A stretch of 64,000 bases of DNA from Arthrobacter zhaoxinii (GTDB lineage Bacteria; Actinomycetota; Actinomycetes; Actinomycetales; Micrococcaceae), in assembly GCF_025244925.1 (NCBI RefSeq), contig NZ_CP104275.1:2108001-2172000 (forward strand), written 5' to 3'. This document shows positions 1 to 7,255 of this stretch, piece after piece. The translations under genes and the position numbers were made by a program. Position 1 is the first letter of the stretch. Every line of letters starts with the position of its first letter. The notes beneath the pieces are model-generated. The model made no database searches, was not told the DNA's origin, and was given only the letters and a program-made list of their open reading frames with translations.

Positions 1-648
1 TGCGGCGCTGATGAGGAACCCGTCCTCCTTGATGATGCCGGCCTTTTCCCGGGCAATATCGGCGACGTCGTCGCCCAGCAGCTCGGTGTGGTCCAGCGAA
101 ATGGGTGTGACGACGGAGACGGTGCCGTCGCTGACGTTGGTGGCATCCGTGATGCCGCCGAGGCCGACCTCGATGACCGCCACGTCCACGGGCTCGTCCG
201 CGAAGACCGCAAACGCGAGGATGGTTACGGCTTCGAAATAGGTCAGCCGGGGCTCGCCCTCGGCCTCGAGTTCGGCGTCGACAATGTCCAGGTAGGGATG
301 GATCTCGTCCCAGATCCGGACAAACGTTTCATCGCTGACGGGCTCGCCGTCAATGCTGATCCGCTCGGTGACGCTGGTCAGGTGCGGGCTGGTGTAGCGG
401 CCGGTGCGCAGTCCGTAGGCGCGCAGTCCTGCTTCGATCATGCGGGCCGTTGAGGTTTTGCCGTTGGTGCCGGTGATGTGGATGATCGGGAACGCCTTGT
501 TCGGCTCCCCCAGCACTTCCATTGCCCGGAACAGCGGAGCCATGCGCGGCTCCATCTTGTTTTCCGGCGCGCGGCTGAGCAGTTCGGCATAAACGCTCTC
601 CACCGAGAACCCGTCAATGGAACCGGACGGGCGGTCTGCTGAACTCAT
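1..648 (-). CDS. folC: Folylpolyglutamate/dihydrofolate synthase, N-terminal part (runs off the window)
   Basis: This is the N-terminal 216 codons of FolC, which adds glutamate to tetrahydrofolate (and often glycine/dihydropteroate-derived dihydrofolate) in the cytoplasm using ATP. The reverse-strand translation starts MSSADRPSG and contains the Mur-ligase-type P-loop HITGTNGKTS near residue 60, then TYFEAVT and SLDHTELLG, all typical of FolC. The ATG at 648 shares one base with the ileS stop (TAATG), so it is probably translationally coupled to ileS. The C-terminal half lies beyond position 1. I am sure of the family; substrate preference cannot be read here. Confidence 0.95.
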   Translation of the reverse strand, partial: MSSADRPSGSIDGFSVESVYAELLSRAPENKMEPRMAPLFRAMEVLGEPNKAFPIIHITGTNGKTSTARMIEAGLRAYGLRTGRYTSPHLTSVTERISIDGEPVSDETFVRIWDEIHPYLDIVDAELEAEGEPRLTYFEAVTILAFAVFADEPVDVAVIEVGLGGITDATNVSDGTVSVVTPISLDHTELLGDDVADIAREKAGIIKEDGFLISAA

Positions 649-3600
649 TAGATCTTCTCCACTGTGACGATGTACTTGTCGGCGTCGGTGTCGGCGCCGT
701 CGGTGACCAGGTCGCCGGTGACCACCAGGTCATCGGTGAGCGTTTCGGCCTTCACCAGGTTCCCGTTGGCTTCGAGCGCGGCCGCTTCTTCCGCGCCAGT
801 GCTGATGCGCGTGCGGATGCGGTCGCTGATGTGCAGGTCCGCGTCGCGGCGGGCCTGCTGGACGGCGCGGATGGCGTCGCGGGCGGCGCCTTCGGCAGCC
901 AGTTCCGGGGTGACCTCGGTGTTCAGCACCAGGAATCCGATTCCGGGCAGCAACCCTATTTCGGTTTGACCGGTACCAGTTGCGACAGTTCGCATCTCGT
1001 ACATGAACTGAGGGAGCTTTATGAACTCACCCTCGCCAATTTCTACGTTGAGCCCATCAGGCCCGCCAACAAACTTATTAGCATCTATGGCCTTTTTGAT
1101 GACCGGGAGTTGTTTGCCAAATGATTTGCCGATCTCCCGGAAATTCAGCCTTAGCTCGCTGCCCAGTCCATACTCTTCGGCCCGCGCTTCCGACCAGTTC
1201 TCCAAGCGCACGGACTTCAGGTTCAGTTCATCGGCGATGATGGCCGCGAACTGTCCTTCAAGCGCGTCGGCATCCGGTGCCACTACGGTCATTTCGGACA
1301 GCGGAAGCCGCACTCGGAGGTTTGCAGCCTTGCGCAGCGAGGAACCCACGGAAGCGATCTTCCGGGTGGCTTCCATGCGTTCCACCAGTGCGGGGTCGCT
1401 CGGGAAGAGGTCGGCGTCCGGCCAGTCGGTCAGGTGCACGGAGCGCCCGCCGGTGAGGCCGCGCCAGATTTCCTCGCCGATGAGCGGCAGCAGCGGGGCT
1501 GCCACCCGGCACACGGTTTCCAGGCAGGTGTAGAGCACGTCGAAGGCCTGCGGATCCTCTTCGAAGAAGCGCGTGCGGCTGCGGCGGATGTACCAGTTGG
1601 TCAGCGTGTCCATGTAGGCGCGCAGGATCTCGCACGCCACGGACACGTCGTAGCCGTCCAGTGCCGTGCCCATGTCCCGGACCAGGTCGCCTGTGGCGGC
1701 GAGCAGGTAGCGGTCCAGCGGTTCGGTGGAGTCGTAGCAGGCCTTGGCCTCGTAGCCGTTGCCGTTGTTCGCGGCGTTGGTGTAGAGGCTGAAGAAGTGC
1801 CACACGTTCCACAGCGGCAGGATGGCCTGGCGGACACCGTCGCGGATCCCCTGTTCGGTGACAATCAGGTTGCCGCCGCGCAGGATCGGGGAGGCCATCA
1901 GGAACCAGCGCATGGCGTCGGATCCGTCGCGGTCCAGGACCTCGGAGACGTCCGGGTAGTTGCGCAGCGACTTGGACATCTTCTGTCCGTCGGAGCCGAG
2001 CACAATGCCGTGGCTGATGACGTTGCGGAAGGCGGGCCGGTCAAACAGTGCCGTGGCCAGCACGTGCAGGGTGTAGAACCAGCCGCGGGTCTGTCCGATG
2101 TACTCCACGATGAAGTCGCCGGGGTTGTGGCTTTCGAACCAGTCGGCGTTCTCGTGCGGGTAGTGCACCTGGGCGTACGGCATGGACCCGGAGTCGAACC
2201 ACACATCCAGCACGTCCTCCACGCGGCGCATGGTGGACTGCCCGGTGGGATCGTCCGGGTTGGGGCGGGTCAGCTCGTCGATGAACGGGCGGTGCAGGTC
2301 CGGCTGGCCCTCCTTGTTCAGCGGCAGCCGGCCGAAGTCGGCTTCCATTTCCGCGAGCGAACCGTAGACGTCGGTGCGCGGGTAGTTGGGATCGTCCGAG
2401 ACCCAGACCGGGATGGGGCTGCCCCAGTAGCGGTTGCGGCTGATGGACCAGTCACGGGCGTTTTCCAGCCATTTGCCGAACTGTCCGTCCTTGACGTTCT
2501 CCGGGATCCAGTTGATCTGCTGGTTCAGCTCGACCATGCGGTCCTTGATCTTGGTGACCTCCACAAACCAGGAGGAGACCGCCTTGTAGATCAGCGGGTT
2601 CCGGCAGCGCCAGCAGTGCGGGTAGCTGTGCTCGTAGCTGGCCTGGCGCAGCAGCCGGCCGTCCGCCTTCAGCACGCGGGTGATCAGCTTGTTGGCGTCG
2701 AAGACCTGCAGCCCGGCGATGTCGGCGAGCTCCCCGGTGCCGAACATGGGCAGGAACTTGCCGCCCTCGTCCACGGAGAGGATCACGGGGATGCCGTACT
2801 GCTCGCAGACCTTCTGGTCGTCTTCACCGTAGGCGGGTGCCTGGTGGACGATGCCGGTGCCGTCGGTGGTGGTGACGTAGTCGGCGGTGACGATCTGCCA
2901 GGCGTTGGCAGTGCCCCACTTCTCGGTGTCCGTGTAGTAGTTCCACAGCGGGGCGTAGCGCAGGCCGGCCAGGTCCGTGCCGAGGTGGACGGCGGTGACG
3001 GCAGCGCGGGCGGCCTCGGCGTCGTCGTACCCCAGGTCCTTAGCGTAGGAACCCACGAGGTCTTCAGCGAGCAGGAAGCGTCCCTCGCCTGCCTGCGTGC
3101 CCTTCGGACCGGCGGGCACGACGGCGTAGCGGACCTCGGGTCCGACGGCGAGGGCCATGTTGGTGGGCAGGGTCCAGGGAGTGGTGGTCCAGGCGATGGC
3201 CTGCACGCCTTCGAGCTCCGCGGAGAGCGCGTTGTCACCGGCGGTGATGGGGAAGGTGACCGTGACCGTCTGGTCCTGGCGCATCTTGTAGACGTCGTCA
3301 TCCATGCGCAGCTCATGGTTGGACAGCGGCGTCTCGTCCTTCCAGCAGTACGGAAGCACGCGGAAGCCGCTGTAGGTCAGGCCCTTTTCGTGCAGGGTCT
3401 TGAACGCCCAGATGACCGATTCCATGTACTCGACGTTGAGCGTCTTGTAGTCGTTCTCGAAGTCCACCCAGCGGGCCTGGCGGGTGACGTAGTCCTGCCA
3501 CTCACCGGCGTACTTCATGACGGAGGCACGGCAGGCATCGTTGAACTTGTCGATGCCCATCTTCTCGATCTGGACCTTGTCGCTCATGCCGAGCTGCTTC

Positions 3601-3941
3601 ATGGCCTCGAGTTCGGCGGGCAGCCCGTGGGTGTCCCAGCCGAAGCGGCGTTCCACGCGGCGGCCGCGCTGGGTCTGGTAGCGGGCCACCAGGTCCTTCA
3701 CGTAGCCGGTCAGCAGGTGTCCGTAGTGCGGCAGGCCGTTGGCGAAGGGCGGGCCGTCGTAGAAGACGAACTCGTTCTCGCCGTCTTTTCCGGCCGGCCG
3801 TGCGTCAATGGAAGCCTGGAAGGTGCCGTCCTTGTCCCAGTACTTCAGAACGCGTTCTTCGAGTTCCGGAAACCGGGGGGATGAGGGGACAGCGGCAGAT
3901 GCTGCGTCGCCGGTGCTGGCTTTGGGGTATACAGAGGGCAT
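648..3941 (-). CDS. ileS: Isoleucyl-tRNA synthetase
   Basis: Class I aminoacyl-tRNA synthetase charging tRNA-Ile. About 1097 residues, normal for the long actinobacterial/eukaryote-like IleRS. The HIGH signature is seen as HYGH near residue 72 (in [12 protein letters not shown]) and the KMSKS loop as KMSKS near residue 653. An editing (CP1) domain lies between them and an anticodon-binding domain follows. Two in-frame ATGs exist, at 3950 and 3941. I chose 3941 because AGGA sits 8 nt upstream of it, whereas the first ATG overlaps that Shine-Dalgarno. The gene is preceded by a T-box leader and followed, with a one-base overlap, by folC. Confidence 0.97.
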   Translation of the reverse strand: MPSVYPKASTGDAASAAVPSSPRFPELEERVLKYWDKDGTFQASIDARPAGKDGENEFVFYDGPPFANGLPHYGHLLTGYVKDLVARYQTQRGRRVERRFGWDTHGLPAELEAMKQLGMSDKVQIEKMGIDKFNDACRASVMKYAGEWQDYVTRQARWVDFENDYKTLNVEYMESVIWAFKTLHEKGLTYSGFRVLPYCWKDETPLSNHELRMDDDVYKMRQDQTVTVTFPITAGDNALSAELEGVQAIAWTTTPWTLPTNMALAVGPEVRYAVVPAGPKGTQAGEGRFLLAEDLVGSYAKDLGYDDAEAARAAVTAVHLGTDLAGLRYAPLWNYYTDTEKWGTANAWQIVTADYVTTTDGTGIVHQAPAYGEDDQKVCEQYGIPVILSVDEGGKFLPMFGTGELADIAGLQVFDANKLITRVLKADGRLLRQASYEHSYPHCWRCRNPLIYKAVSSWFVEVTKIKDRMVELNQQINWIPENVKDGQFGKWLENARDWSISRNRYWGSPIPVWVSDDPNYPRTDVYGSLAEMEADFGRLPLNKEGQPDLHRPFIDELTRPNPDDPTGQSTMRRVEDVLDVWFDSGSMPYAQVHYPHENADWFESHNPGDFIVEYIGQTRGWFYTLHVLATALFDRPAFRNVISHGIVLGSDGQKMSKSLRNYPDVSEVLDRDGSDAMRWFLMASPILRGGNLIVTEQGIRDGVRQAILPLWNVWHFFSLYTNAANNGNGYEAKACYDSTEPLDRYLLAATGDLVRDMGTALDGYDVSVACEILRAYMDTLTNWYIRRSRTRFFEEDPQAFDVLYTCLETVCRVAAPLLPLIGEEIWRGLTGGRSVHLTDWPDADLFPSDPALVERMEATRKIASVGSSLRKAANLRVRLPLSEMTVVAPDADALEGQFAAIIADELNLKSVRLENWSEARAEEYGLGSELRLNFREIGKSFGKQLPVIKKAIDANKFVGGPDGLNVEIGEGEFIKLPQFMYEMRTVATGTGQTEIGLLPGIGFLVLNTEVTPELAAEGAARDAIRAVQQARRDADLHISDRIRTRISTGAEEAAALEANGNLVKAETLTDDLVVTGDLVTDGADTDADKYIVTVEKI

Positions 3942-3947
3942 ATTCGT

Positions 3948-4195
3948 CATCCTGATAGCGGCAAGTGAATCTGGCTGTGGAACAGGATGCGAGGGCGGCC
4001 TCTACCGGCCCCGAAAGGCCGGCGGTAACCGCGGTACCACCTCGCTTGCCGCCGTGCGTCCCCGGTGCTGCTGGGTTCGCGCGGCTGCCGCTCATTGACT
4101 GCTGTGACGGGCTTACCCGTCCGGTTCTACTGGGCTGCCCTTATTAAAGAGGTAACCGTTCTTCCGGAAGCTCACCGGTGATGGCCGGGTCAGTG
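3948..4195 (-). promoter_or_regulatory. ileS T-box riboswitch, translational type
   Basis: The leader of ileS carries the T-box hallmark GGTGGTACCGCGG on the minus strand (plus-strand complement at 4031-4041), a candidate ATC isoleucine specifier at 4182-4180 followed by ACCGGTGAGC, and the AGTAGAACCGGACGGG segment common in actinobacterial ileS leaders. There is no terminator before the gene. Instead CATCCTG (plus 3983-3989) is exactly complementary to CAGGATG (plus 3948-3954), which contains the ileS Shine-Dalgarno. The switch should therefore act by hiding or exposing the ribosome site according to tRNA-Ile charging, as described for mycobacterial and Nocardia ileS leaders. Confidence 0.93.
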
Positions 4196-4207
4196 CTGTT
4201 CCGGTCA

Positions 4208-4238
4208 AGTTTAGGCCACGCCCGCGCCGGTTGTCGAA
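4208..4238 (-). promoter_or_regulatory. Possible promoter of the ileS T-box transcript
   Basis: On the minus strand TTCGAC (plus 4233-4238) and TAAACT (plus 4208-4213) resemble -35 and -10 boxes separated by 19 nt, just upstream of the T-box leader. The spacing is slightly long, so this is a tentative assignment. Confidence 0.35.
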
Positions 4239-4301
4239 GCACCTGTCCCTGCGGGGCTGCCCGAGGACTTCCAGCCGGGCGTCCCCGGGACTACCGGCGG
4301 T

Positions 4302-5060
4302 CTACTGCCCGGTGCGTATGACCTTGTGCTGGGCCGCCTGCGCCACCGGCCGCAGGACCACCTGGTCCAGATTGACGTGGTGCGGCAGGTTCAAAGCGAA
4401 CGCCATAACCTCGGCGACATCTTCCGCCGTCAGCGGCTTTTCGACGCCGGCGTACACCTTGTCCGCAGCTTCCTTGTCCCCCACCCGGTTCAGGGAGAAT
4501 TCCTCTGTCTTGACCATGCCCGGGGCAATCTCAATGACACGGACGTTGTGTTCGGCTTCCTCCAGGCGCAGGGTCCGGGCCAGCATTTCCTCCCCGGACT
4601 TCGCCGCGCTGTAGCCGGCCCCGCCCTCGTAGGCGGTAAAGGCCGCCGTCGACGTGAGCAGCAGAACCGATCCACGGCCGCTGTCCCGCAGTGCCGGCAG
4701 GAACGCCTGTGTCATGCGCAGTGCGCCCAGGACATTGACGTCATACATGCGCTGCCAGTCGCTGATGCTTCCTCCCGCAACCGGATCGAGTCCGAAGGCG
4801 CCGCCGGCGTTGTTGATCAGGGCGTCCACTCCCCCGCCGGCCAGGACCTGCTCTGCGAGCCGTGCCACCGAGGCGTCATCGGTGACATCCGCAGCGATTG
4901 CTTCCGCGCCGGTTTCTTCGGCGAGCGCCTGCAGCCTGTCTCCGCGGCGGGCGACGGCGACGACGTTCCAGCCCGAGGCGCGCAGCGCCCGCACTGCGGC
5001 GGCTCCGATCCCTGAACTTGCTCCGGTAACAACGGCCCGCTTCGGTGTGATCTCAGTCAT
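4302..5060 (-). CDS. SDR family NAD(P)-dependent oxidoreductase
   Basis: Classical short-chain dehydrogenase/reductase of 252 residues. The Rossmann glycine motif TGASSGIG is near residue 14, NNAGG near residue 87, the catalytic Ser is in LLLTSTA, and the YSAAK Tyr/Lys pair is near residue 150. The basic residues ARRGDR after the second strand favour NADPH. It resembles the YdfG type (3-hydroxy acid/serine dehydrogenase) but the substrate cannot be assigned. It is transcribed away from the following accessory pocket and ends about 100 nt before the ileS leader on the same strand. Confidence 0.9.
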   Translation of the reverse strand: MTEITPKRAVVTGASSGIGAAAVRALRASGWNVVAVARRGDRLQALAEETGAEAIAADVTDDASVARLAEQVLAGGGVDALINNAGGAFGLDPVAGGSISDWQRMYDVNVLGALRMTQAFLPALRDSGRGSVLLLTSTAAFTAYEGGAGYSAAKSGEEMLARTLRLEEAEHNVRVIEIAPGMVKTEEFSLNRVGDKEAADKVYAGVEKPLTAEDVAEVMAFALNLPHHVNLDQVVLRPVAQAAQHKVIRTGQ

Positions 5061-5115
5061 GTGATCACTTTAGCCAGCGTTTCGATTCCTAACGGGGTTC
5101 TTCCGCGCGTCCACC

Positions 5116-5220
5116 CCTCTGTTACGGCTGCGGCTCTGTTATTACTGCTGCCCTCTGATCGCTGTGGCTGCTGGCCCTTTGCTGCAGCATTACCGGGCTT
5201 CCCTCTGACTGCTGTGGCTG
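5116..5220. repeat. Degenerate direct repeats upstream of the SDR gene
   Basis: Three imperfect copies of a CCCTCTGnnnGCTGYGGCTG-like unit begin near 5116, 5151 and 5201. The last two match at 18 of 20 bases with a 50-bp offset. The stretch 5061-5268 holds no convincing gene; it contains these repeats and presumably the SDR promoter. Confidence 0.4.
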
Positions 5221-5268
5221 CATTACAGCTACTTGGACACTATGGCTGCTGCTCCCTTACTGCCGCCG

Positions 5269-6099
5269 TCACCGTCGCACACGGAGGCTCCACGTATCCC
5301 GCGCCATTTTCACCAGTTTCACAAACTCTTCCGGCCGGTGCAGGACAAGTTCAGCGGTGATCCGCAGCGTGATCCACCCGGCTGCTGCCGACGCGTTCCA
5401 CCGTCGCCGGTCCACGCGGTAGTGTGCCCGGCTGCTGTGGAACGCGAACCCGTCGATCTCGATGATCAACCACCCGTCAACAAGCAGGTCCACTCGTCCG
5501 ATACCGGGCAGGGCCACCTCTGTCTCAACCCGAAGTCCGGCGTTCAGCAAGTGGAACCGTGCGCAGACCTCCAGTGGCGATGCCGTAGTGCGCCGAATGG
5601 TCCCCAGCAGGGCCCGGACGTGCCAGTCCTGCTGCCCGGAGAATTCCTTCTGCAGGGCCTGCAGTCCCACGGCGTTGGTTACAACTGCGGATTCCGCCAT
5701 CACCAACGCATGCAGCCGGGGAAGGCAGCGGAAGGCGTCCCGGAGGATCTGCCGGGGCGGCGCTATCAGCCGGTGTGCCGAGCGCTGTCCCCGGTGGACA
5801 ACCGTGCCGGGTATTGTCCGAGCCGCGTCGCACCGGACGTGTACGGATCCGGGTGGGGCTAACAACCACCAGCCAAGAACCTCTGCCGCCGAGATGCATG
5901 TCAGCGAGGCCTGGCTGCGTGCGGCATCAACCAACCGGGCGTCTGCTTGAGGCAGCGCAAACGTCCCGCGGGCCACGCGCCGGACGATCCCTGTGCGCAG
6001 AGCCTGGTCAATCGTCGACCGCGGGAACCCGTTGGCGGTCAGCGTCCCGTAGCTGGCTACTCCGTACCGTGAGAGCAGGAATGCCTCCAGTTGCTGCAT
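5269..6099 (-). CDS. AbiEi-like winged-helix N-terminus plus DUF559-type nuclease domain
   Basis: 276 residues. The first ~90 residues (MQQLEAFLLSRYGVAS, then RRVARGTFAL) look like the AbiEi-type antitoxin winged-helix domain. The C-terminal ~100 residues (VDLLVDGWLIIEIDG, then FHSSRAHYRVDRRR) look like DUF559, a Vsr-like restriction-endonuclease fold; the D and ExD acidic residues fit a PD-(D/E)xK nuclease site. Similar proteins occur as orphans in many actinobacteria and their role is not established. No AbiEii-like toxin gene is beside it. Start chosen at the ATG at 6099, preceded by GAGG; upstream open frame through the repeats is not credible coding sequence. The 75-bp repeat array lies 127 bp upstream. 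Confidence 0.8.
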   Translation of the reverse strand: MQQLEAFLLSRYGVASYGTLTANGFPRSTIDQALRTGIVRRVARGTFALPQADARLVDAARSQASLTCISAAEVLGWWLLAPPGSVHVRCDAARTIPGTVVHRGQRSAHRLIAPPRQILRDAFRCLPRLHALVMAESAVVTNAVGLQALQKEFSGQQDWHVRALLGTIRRTTASPLEVCARFHLLNAGLRVETEVALPGIGRVDLLVDGWLIIEIDGFAFHSSRAHYRVDRRRWNASAAAGWITLRITAELVLHRPEEFVKLVKMARDTWSLRVRR

Positions 6100-6225
6100 C
6101 CCCCTCACAATGGTGTGTCTCCGGCCGGTTCTTGCTCTTCCAAGCTGCGGGGTGGAGCCCGCCAGGTCACCCGGTGCGGTTCGATCCTGTGTGGAGGGAT
6201 GGAAGCCGCTGTCTGCGCGCACGGG

Positions 6226-6596
6226 GTCCCACGGTTTGGGACTGGTGGTGTCTCCTGGGGTCCCACCAGCACCAGGAGCACCACCCGGTGGGACGCTGTG
6301 TGCTGCGAGACGGGCCCAGGCCAGCACGCCATCCCACAGTTTGGGGCTGCTGGCATCTCCTGAGGTCCCACCCGCACCACCAGCACCAACCTGTGGGACG
6401 CTGTGCCGGCCTGCACGGGGTCCCACGGTCTGGGACTGGTGATAACTCCTGAGGTCCCACCCGCACCAGCAGCACCACCCTGTGGGACGCTGTGCTGCGA
6501 GACGTCCCAGGCCAGCACGCCATCCCACGATTTGGGGCTGTTGTTACCCCCTGAGGTCCCACCCGCACCAGCAGCACCACCCGGTGGGATGCTGTG
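6226..6596. repeat. Four-copy array of 75-bp elements with inverted TCCCAC/GTGGGA ends
   Basis: Four colinear 75-bp elements lie at 6226-6300, 6331-6405, 6420-6494 and 6522-6596. Each starts (G/A)TCCCAC, carries GGTCCCAC in the middle (GGGGTCCCAC in copy 1) and ends GTGGGA(C/T)GCTGTG, so each has short inverted repeats able to fold. Copies 1 and 3 share GTCCCACGGT, copies 2 and 4 share ATCCCAC, and the spacers after 1 and 3 share CCCAGGCCAGCACGCC. A two-element unit of about 194 bp has therefore been duplicated. The array fills most of the gene-free stretch 6100-6704, between divergent genes at 6099 (minus) and 6705 (plus). Function unknown. Confidence 0.88.
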
Positions 6597-6704
6597 CCAC
6601 GACTCCCCCGCCCCGCCGGATGCCGAAGCTGTAGGCTCTGGCCTGAATACCCGTCGGGCTGCCTCCATGCCCAATCCATGCCGACACGGACAGGACACCA
6701 GGCC

Positions 6705-6995
6705 ATGTCTTCCACGAAGAAATTCCTCGCAGGGATACTCCTCGCCAATGCAGTCCCCCACGGGCTCAGTGCCGTGCAGGGAAGACGGTTCCCAACACCG
6801 TTTGCCAACCCGCCCGGCGTCGGGCTCTCCGGCCCCATGGCCAATGCCCTCTGGAGCGGCTTGAACGCAGCCGGCGGCGTCGCCCTTCTGGGCCGGTCTC
6901 CCCAGGGCTTCCGCGAACGGATCTCGCTGGGCGCCGGCGCTATTGCCATGAGTTTTTTCCTGGCCCACTACTTCGGCAAGGCACGGGACAACTAG
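6705..6995 (+). CDS. Small conserved membrane protein of unknown function
   Basis: 96 residues starting MSSTKKFLAGILLANAVPHG. The motifs NAVPHGLSAVQGRRFPTPF and GPMANALWSGLNA are characteristic of a widespread but uncharacterised small membrane protein. Hydrophobic segments are near residues 5-20, 45-60 and 70-85. The ATG at 6705 was preferred over upstream in-frame ATGs because the family starts there; CAGG lies a few bases upstream. It stands alone between the 75-bp repeat array and the hexamer-rich leader of valS. No function is assigned. Confidence 0.75.
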   Translation: MSSTKKFLAGILLANAVPHGLSAVQGRRFPTPFANPPGVGLSGPMANALWSGLNAAGGVALLGRSPQGFRERISLGAGAIAMSFFLAHYFGKARDN

Positions 6996-7062
6996 GTTTC
7001 GGCCCGGGGCAGGAAGGTTTCCTCCGGGAAGATCCTGCCTCTGCGCCTGCCGCACGGCAACT

Positions 7063-7175
7063 CCGGCAACCCCGGCAACTCCGGAGCCCCACTCCGGAGG
7101 CAACTTCGGCAACCCCGGCCGCCCCGGAGCCCAACCCCGGAGCCCCCACTCCGGCAACCCCGGAGCCAACTCCGG
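7063..7175. repeat. GC-rich hexamer-like tandem repeat before valS
   Basis: A run of variants of CCGGCAAC, CCGGAGCC and ACTCCGG repeats imperfectly with roughly 6-15 bp periodicity. It contains many CCGG palindromes that could fold in RNA. It lies in the 260-bp gap between the small membrane gene and valS and could be in the valS leader. Both strands stay open through it, but only because the repeat lacks stop codons. Confidence 0.7.
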
Positions 7176-7255
7176 AGCCCGGCAGTACAGCCGCCCAACA
7201 TCCCGGCAGGCCGCCGGTGCCTCAGAGCACAGGCCTGCATGGAAGAATGGAAAGC

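Noticed and set aside
1434..3884. 816-residue open frame antisense to ileS
   Set aside because: It exists because GC-rich third positions remove stops on the opposite strand; its composition is Val/Gly/His-rich without motifs and ileS is certain.
6100..6528. In-frame N-terminal extension of the AbiEi/DUF559 protein through the repeats
   Set aside because: The extension translates the 75-bp repeats into Gly/Pro/Trp-rich sequence open in several frames; the family starts at MQQLEAF with a ribosome site at 6099.
6226..6596. 75-bp array considered as CRISPR
   Set aside because: Elements are far longer than CRISPR repeats, the spacers are partly repeated and no cas genes are present.
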